The notes under the pieces: generated by a model
Told to the model about the DNA's origin: nothing
The model's database searches: none
What the model saw: the letters and a program-made list of their open reading frames with translations, nothing else
Shown here: positions 59,619-64,000 of the stretch, in pieces
How the letters are laid out: every line of letters starts with the position of its first letter
How positions within the stretch are numbered: the first letter of the stretch is position 1
Assembly: GCF_900103285.1 (NCBI RefSeq)
Contig: NZ_FNGS01000004.1
Coordinates: forward strand, 477,960-541,959
Length of the DNA stretch: 64,000 nucleotides
From: Siphonobacter aquaeclarae
Lineage (GTDB): Bacteria; Bacteroidota; Bacteroidia; Cytophagales; Spirosomataceae
Reading direction: 5' to 3'
Made by a program: the position numbers and the translations under genes

Positions 59619-62429
59619 ATGCGGTCTTTTACCCGTTGTTTTTCCTTTTTATGTACATTTTTTCTGACGAGCAGTCTGCTGTTCGGCCAGGTTGTTGTCA
59701 CTTTCCCTTCGAATCGCATCGTTCTGCAGCGCGACAATGCCAATAAGGCTACGATGCAGATAGCAGGTAATTACTACCAACCTCTTGATCGTGTTGAAGC
59801 CCGGTTTATACCTGTCGTTTCGGGCTGGGGCACCGGTATTGATTGGTTTACGGTTCAGGAGAACCCTGTAAACGGCGCGTTTTCAGGAGCAGTTGTCGTC
59901 AGCGGGGGCTGGTATACGCTCGAAGTGCGGGGTATTTTCGGCGGCAACGTCGTCACATCCTATAAAGTAGACCGTGTAGGCGTCGGAGAGGTCTTTGTCG
60001 TGGCCGGGCAGTCGAACGCACAGGGCGTCCTGAATCCCAATCAGTCGATTCATGAGCCGCAGGACGATCGGGTCAATGCCGTCAACGACTTTTACGACAA
60101 CGGTTTTTCCAGTGATCCGAACTACCCCGTCTTTTCCAAAATGACTGCCAACGGTCACATTGCTCCATATGGCATGAACGGATGGGCCTGGGGTGCTTTG
60201 GGAGATGTCCTGGCAAAGCGTCTCAACGTACCGATTCTCTTTTTTAACGGAGCGCTGGCTGCTACGACAATCAAAAACTGGCGGGAATCGGCTCAGGGGC
60301 TTCGGACCAGCAGCCGCTACCGGATGGGCCAGCCCGACGAATTGTTTCCTGCCGGGCAGCCGTATGGCAACCTGAAGGTTGCCCTCCAGTACTACGTATC
60401 ACTGACAGGCGTTCGGGCCGTTTTATGGGAGCAGGGAGAGGCTGACGGGTATACGCTCTATACAACCAGGGACGATTATCTCAGCGATCTGAGTATTGTG
60501 ATCAACAAAAGCCGGGAGCATCTTGGCAAGAATGTGACATGGGTAGTCGCGAAAACGTCGTATACCTTCGGACAAACCTGGCAGCCAATTATCGACGCAC
60601 AGACGGCAGTAACGACGACTCTTCCCGCTGTGTATCAGGGTCCTTACACCGATCTCATTGAAACGCCCCGGAAGAACACCGCTGATCCGCCCGGTTTCGA
60701 CGCCCACTTCAGTCCCGATGGGCTGCTCCTGCTCGGAAATGCCTGGTCGGAAGCGATGAATAATCAGTTTTTTGCTACCTCAAGCCCTATTCCGGCCCGA
60801 AATCAGTTTGCAGTTAATGCTGTCTGTGCAGCCAACAATGCGTTGACACTCGCGGTTGCCGACAAACAGATTTATGGCTGGAACAGCGGTCAATCCACTG
60901 CCTCCGTTACCGTCGGGCAGGGCGTTTACGTCGCCAAGACCCGTACGCCTGTCGGTAATACGGAGTTTTCACTTCCGTATAAAGTACCCGATCGCCCGGT
61001 GATTGGCGGAGCTGCCCTCCGCGATCCTTCCTCAGGGGCCGCCTATTACTGTGCCGGCGTGACGCCCCTTCTTCAATCGAATTACAACACAAATAATACC
61101 TGGAATACGGGAGCGGTAACGCCGAGTATTCTCGGAACAACCGGCAGCACCTACAGCCTCAAATTCAAAGACGTTATGGGCTGTGAGTATTCCTCTGAAA
61201 CGATCATGCTTGCGCAACGTCCGCAGCCGGCCAAACCTTCCGTCAAAGCAGATGGTGCGACAAGTTTCTGCGAGGGCACTCCCCGGGTATTATCCACGGT
61301 GGAAACCAACGCCGGTTACCTCTGGAACAACGGCGAGACGACAAAAGACATTCAGCCCAAAAGTTCACGGTATTACTCAGTGAAAGTAGCCGATGCCAAC
61401 CGTTGCTATTCCGTATCTTCCGACAGTATTCAGATTCAGATTAATCCGATCCCGTCTAAACCGACGATACAGGCCAATCGGGCGATCGACGGCAGTCGTA
61501 CCGTTACGATCTGTGCCAATGAAAATGTGGAGCTGACGTCGAGTCCGTCTGACGGATCGTACAAGTGGTCGTACAACAACCAGAGCTCGATTAGTATTTC
61601 CGTCAACCTGGCCAATTCGTATCAAGTGCAAACGGTCAGCAAATTTGATTGCATTTCGCCTGTCTCAGACCCCGTTTTTGTTCGGGTGAACCCAATCCCC
61701 AATAAGCCGACCGTTAACGTCGTGAGAGGGAAGCTGGCGTTTTGTGAAGGCAGTTCTGTTACCCTTCAGGCAGTCACAACGCAAAAAGCTTCCTGGATTC
61801 TGGGGAATACGGAGGTTTCGAACAATGCATTGCTGACGGCAACCATCTCCGGCGACTATTACGCGCAGGCGGCAGACGCCAATAATTGTAAAAACTATTC
61901 GGATAAGGTTACCGTCGCGTCCCGTCCGAACCCGCAAACACCTGCCATTACGCAGGTAGGTCCGTATACGCTCGAAGCAACTTCCAAGCTTCCCGGATCA
62001 ATCAATAGCTGGTATATCGACAGCGATACTATTACCTACAAGTCTCTTTACCTCAAACCGCTGAAGGAAGGCGTTTACCGGGTTAAGGCGGCGATTGAAT
62101 ATGATGTTGCTCCTGTCGGTAAGTTTACCTGCTATTCGGGCATTTCTGCGCCGTTTACATACGCGTATGACCCGAAACTGGAAGACGGCTTCAGCCTGTA
62201 TCCCAACCCGAGTCCTGACGGCAATTTTACCCTTGAAACAAAGGAAAACTGGATCGACGCTGAAATCACCGTTTTTACAGTTACCGGTGTACAGCTTTAT
62301 CAGGGAAAAGTAGCGGAATTCAACGAGCGGAAGTTCATCTACCTGGGCCGTCTTCCCGGGATGTATATCCTCCGCATCAAAAACAAGAATAACGAACGGA
62401 CACGGCGCATCGCCGTCGCACCCTACTGA
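59619..62429 (+). CDS. Secreted SASA/SGNH-type esterase with Ig-like repeats and T9SS sorting domain
   Basis: The 936-residue protein has a signal peptide (MRSFTRCFSFLCTFFLTSSLL). A sialate-O-acetylesterase-like SGNH domain covers residues ~20-390: FVVAGQSNAQG holds the catalytic Ser, LWEQGEAD is the downstream block, and FDAHFSPDG holds the Asp/His pair. Residues ~410-850 form several Ig-like/PKD-type repeats recognisable by phrases such as PKPSVKADGATSFCEG and NPIPSKPTIQA. The last ~80 residues are a T9SS sorting domain (FSLYPNPSPDGNF, MYILRIKNKN). It is probably a cell-surface carbohydrate esterase that removes acetyl groups from glycans. The substrate is unknown. It is monocistronic. Confidence 0.88.
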   Translation: MRSFTRCFSFLCTFFLTSSLLFGQVVVTFPSNRIVLQRDNANKATMQIAGNYYQPLDRVEARFIPVVSGWGTGIDWFTVQENPVNGAFSGAVVVSGGWYTLEVRGIFGGNVVTSYKVDRVGVGEVFVVAGQSNAQGVLNPNQSIHEPQDDRVNAVNDFYDNGFSSDPNYPVFSKMTANGHIAPYGMNGWAWGALGDVLAKRLNVPILFFNGALAATTIKNWRESAQGLRTSSRYRMGQPDELFPAGQPYGNLKVALQYYVSLTGVRAVLWEQGEADGYTLYTTRDDYLSDLSIVINKSREHLGKNVTWVVAKTSYTFGQTWQPIIDAQTAVTTTLPAVYQGPYTDLIETPRKNTADPPGFDAHFSPDGLLLLGNAWSEAMNNQFFATSSPIPARNQFAVNAVCAANNALTLAVADKQIYGWNSGQSTASVTVGQGVYVAKTRTPVGNTEFSLPYKVPDRPVIGGAALRDPSSGAAYYCAGVTPLLQSNYNTNNTWNTGAVTPSILGTTGSTYSLKFKDVMGCEYSSETIMLAQRPQPAKPSVKADGATSFCEGTPRVLSTVETNAGYLWNNGETTKDIQPKSSRYYSVKVADANRCYSVSSDSIQIQINPIPSKPTIQANRAIDGSRTVTICANENVELTSSPSDGSYKWSYNNQSSISISVNLANSYQVQTVSKFDCISPVSDPVFVRVNPIPNKPTVNVVRGKLAFCEGSSVTLQAVTTQKASWILGNTEVSNNALLTATISGDYYAQAADANNCKNYSDKVTVASRPNPQTPAITQVGPYTLEATSKLPGSINSWYIDSDTITYKSLYLKPLKEGVYRVKAAIEYDVAPVGKFTCYSGISAPFTYAYDPKLEDGFSLYPNPSPDGNFTLETKENWIDAEITVFTVTGVQLYQGKVAEFNERKFIYLGRLPGMYILRIKNKNNERTRRIAVAPY

Positions 62430-62447
62430 GTTCGATAGTATATCGTA

Positions 62448-62479
62448 CAGAAAAGGCTTCCTGGTGGAAGCCTTTTCTG
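62448..62479 (+). terminator. Rho-independent terminator after the esterase gene
   Basis: A perfect 14-bp stem (62448-62461 with 62466-62479) and a TGGT loop follow 18 bases after the stop codon; the stem's 3' arm is T-rich. Confidence 0.85.
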
Positions 62480-62496
62480 TTTCGTAGTGATCTTGT

Positions 62497-62688
62497 CGCT
62501 CTTCGAGATGTTCCGCAGGACATTTCGAAGTATAGATGCGTCGGATTTAAATCCGATAGTCACGCAGCATCTGTTTCAACATGAAAGACAACTACCCTGT
62601 CTACCGAAGCCTTTCAGGCAAGGTCAAAAAAGAAATACATCTTTAATATCTGTACTTCGGGATGTTCTACGGAACATCTCGAAGAGCG
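62497..62688. repeat. Composite palindromic element (REP/MITE-like)
   Basis: A 19-bp perfect inverted repeat (62497-62515 with 62670-62688) bounds ~190 bases. Each outer arm continues into an imperfect hairpin of its own (ttcgagatgttcc with aggacatttcgaa). The interior holds a perfect 16-base palindrome TCGGATTTAAATCCGA (62541-62556) flanked by partly complementary agatg/catct arms. There is no gene in it. The remaining gap (62689-62859) shows nothing further. The form suits a repetitive extragenic palindrome or a small non-autonomous transposable element. Confidence 0.7.
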
Positions 62689-62859
62689 AAGCGTATTGTT
62701 CCTTTCTCGACGCTCAGATCTCAATAGCGAAAACCATCAGCGTGAATACTGCATAATTCCCTCACCACAACTATTCCCGGATATGAAAGACGAAGGAAAC
62801 CACAGGTATCAATGCCGGTTTGCCACACGTGTTACCGCTATCCTCCGATGCCAGGCAAC

Positions 62860-62891
62860 AAAAAAAGGTCTCTTTTCAGAGACCTTTTTTT
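62860..62891. terminator. Terminator of the TPR protein gene
   Basis: A perfect 14-bp stem (62860-62873 with 62878-62891) with A7 and T7 ends and a TTTC loop lies 15 bases beyond the stop codon of the minus-strand TPR gene. It can work in both directions. Confidence 0.88.
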
Positions 62892-62905
62892 GTATTCGCC
62901 GATCC

Positions 62906-64000
62906 TTAGTGTTTCGCGGGAGCGGCGGCAGCTTTTGCACCGGCTGCTTTAGGCTTCGCACCAGCTTTAGGCTTGGTAGCGGGGGCCGGAGGTGCCGGCG
63001 GGTTCAGGATACGGTTGGCTTCCGGGTTAGCGGGATCCAGTTCGATGATTTTCTTCATGAACTCCTTACCCTTATCGTTGTCTTTCGTCACGAGGAACTG
63101 GTAGTAGGCCGCATACTGGTAGGCTTCAATCAGTTCTTTCTTGTTCTTCGTCGTGTCGGCAACCGTCGTATACTGTTCGTAGTACGGCAGCGCTACGCTC
63201 CGGTCAGCGAGCAGACGGTTGGAACGGCCTTGCCACAGCGGAGCCATCACAGCGAACGTCTTCAAACCATCTTTCTGATCATCCGTCAGCGTCGTATTGG
63301 ATTTCAGGATGCTGTCAGCCATAAAGCCCATACGGCCGAATGCTGCAGTAGCCTGCGGAATAACCGTTGTGTCCTTCGTCGTGCTCAGGTGGAAGTAGTA
63401 GGCAAGACCCTGGCGGTAGAAGTCGGAATAAGACGGCTTCTTGTCAGGACGCTCTTCTTTCCAGGCGATAGACTGACCGTAAGACTTGGCAGCATCGAGG
63501 TATTTCTTACCAGCCTGCTGAATCTTAGCGATTTCTTCGTAGTTGTTGAAAACCGTATCGCCCAGCGCAGCTGCTTTCGAAAACGCCTGGATAGCCAGTG
63601 AATCCTGCTTCAGTTCACGGTAGTCGATACCGAGGTAGCGGTAGTCATCCGGATAAACCTTCTTCGGGTTTGAACGGAGGAGCAGTTCGAGGTTCTCGGC
63701 AGCCGGTTGATACTTGCCCAGCTCGGTCAGCGACCAGCCTTTGATACGGGGAAGATCCGGGTCATTGACCTTTCCTTCGATTTTGGAGAGGGCATCTACT
63801 ACCTTTTCGTATTGCTGAGCCAGGAACGCGAATTTCACGTAGCGCAGGATAACGTCCGGAGACTCTTCTGAGTACTGGATGTACTTGTCAAGGTTTTCGG
63901 CAGCGTTTTTGTAGTTACCTGCACGCAGCCAGAGTTCAGCAAATTCCCAGTATACAGGAGCAAACTTTTCATCTGCCTTGATAGCGTCGTTGAACGAAGT
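62906..64000 (-). CDS. TPR-repeat protein, C-terminal part (runs off right edge)
   Basis: The frame is open from the right edge to the stop at 62906, giving 364 visible codons. Helical TPR units are evident: APVYWEFAELWLRAGNYKNA, then YEKVVDALSKIEG, YLGIDYRELKQDSLAIQAFS and ALGDTVFNNYEEIAKIQQAG. The chain ends with a Pro/Ala/Lys-rich tail (PPAPPAPATKPKAGAKPKAA) of the same composition as the H1-like protein at 184-636. The true N-terminus lies outside; an apparent GTG start at 63838 is internal. TPR proteins act as scaffolds. In this phylum many are periplasmic, but the signal region is not visible here. Confidence 0.82.
   Translation of the reverse strand, partial: TSFNDAIKADEKFAPVYWEFAELWLRAGNYKNAAENLDKYIQYSEESPDVILRYVKFAFLAQQYEKVVDALSKIEGKVNDPDLPRIKGWSLTELGKYQPAAENLELLLRSNPKKVYPDDYRYLGIDYRELKQDSLAIQAFSKAAALGDTVFNNYEEIAKIQQAGKKYLDAAKSYGQSIAWKEERPDKKPSYSDFYRQGLAYYFHLSTTKDTTVIPQATAAFGRMGFMADSILKSNTTLTDDQKDGLKTFAVMAPLWQGRSNRLLADRSVALPYYEQYTTVADTTKNKKELIEAYQYAAYYQFLVTKDNDKGKEFMKKIIELDPANPEANRILNPPAPPAPATKPKAGAKPKAAGAKAAAAPAKH

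Noticed and set aside
1-64000. CRISPR arrays, tRNA or rRNA genes, prophage or complete insertion sequences
   Set aside because: I found no regularly spaced repeats, cloverleaf sequences, rRNA motifs, integrases or transposase genes on reading both strands.

Overview
The window reads as chromosomal DNA of a Bacteroidota bacterium, most likely of the order Cytophagales (Spirosoma/Dyadobacter-like). The evidence is type IX secretion (T9SS) C-terminal sorting domains, TonB-receptor/DUF4249 pairs, a CotH-family secreted protein, an S9 peptidase, -7 promoter boxes of the Bacteroidota form TAnnTTTG, no Shine-Dalgarno sequences, and a short NuoG. G+C is moderately high in genes and low between them. 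I saw no rRNA, tRNA, CRISPR array, intact insertion sequence or prophage.

Layout. 0-3.3 kb: a partial lipoprotein, a Lys/Ala/Pro-rich H1-like protein, a SpoU-type RNA methyltransferase, and a divergent pair formed by a plant-type glucuronokinase homologue and galU. 3.3-19 kb: secreted and surface functions, namely CotH, an S9 peptidase, a 1349-residue repeat adhesin, two paralogous small T9SS proteins, and a TonB receptor with its DUF4249 lipoprotein. 19.5-21.7 kb: siroheme synthase (dehydrogenase part), a class A beta-lactamase and a small ABC ATPase. 21.7-36 kb: a nitrate assimilation island. 36-43.4 kb: an FtsX-type permease, a second DUF4249/TonB pair, a CFFC-motif periplasmic protein and a ceramidase-like protein. 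43.5-51.8 kb: complex I genes nuoA to nuoJ, ending in a terminator without nuoKLMN. 51.9-57.7 kb: argH, gamma carbonic anhydrase, a transaldolase-CBS fusion, kdsB, adk and obgE. 57.7-64 kb: a polytopic membrane protein, a secreted SASA-type esterase, a palindromic repeat element and a partial TPR protein.

The nitrate island works as one pathway. An outer-membrane barrel and NarK bring nitrate in. A molybdenum nitrate reductase fused to its own FAD/NAD(P)H reductase and a BFD iron-sulfur domain makes nitrite. NirBD reduces nitrite to ammonium. CobA, with the precorrin-2 dehydrogenase at 19.6 kb, supplies siroheme. A NarX/NarL-like two-component system lies directly downstream of nirBD. A rubredoxin-tailed protein built on a siroheme-reductase fold, but lacking the siroheme cluster cysteines, is co-transcribed with the reductase.

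The most unusual signal is a set of four hairpins with an identical TGGGGG hexaloop and different, compensating stems. They lie at the starts of the three transcription units of this island: the nas leader, the first codons of the nas operon, the nir leader and the first codons of cobA. The nas and nir leaders also share a second sequence block. I propose them as a candidate undescribed cis-regulatory RNA family for nitrate/siroheme genes. Other notable points are the transaldolase-CBS fusion beside kdsB, the split complex I operon, palindromic heptad repeats inside that operon, and a dispersed ABC system.
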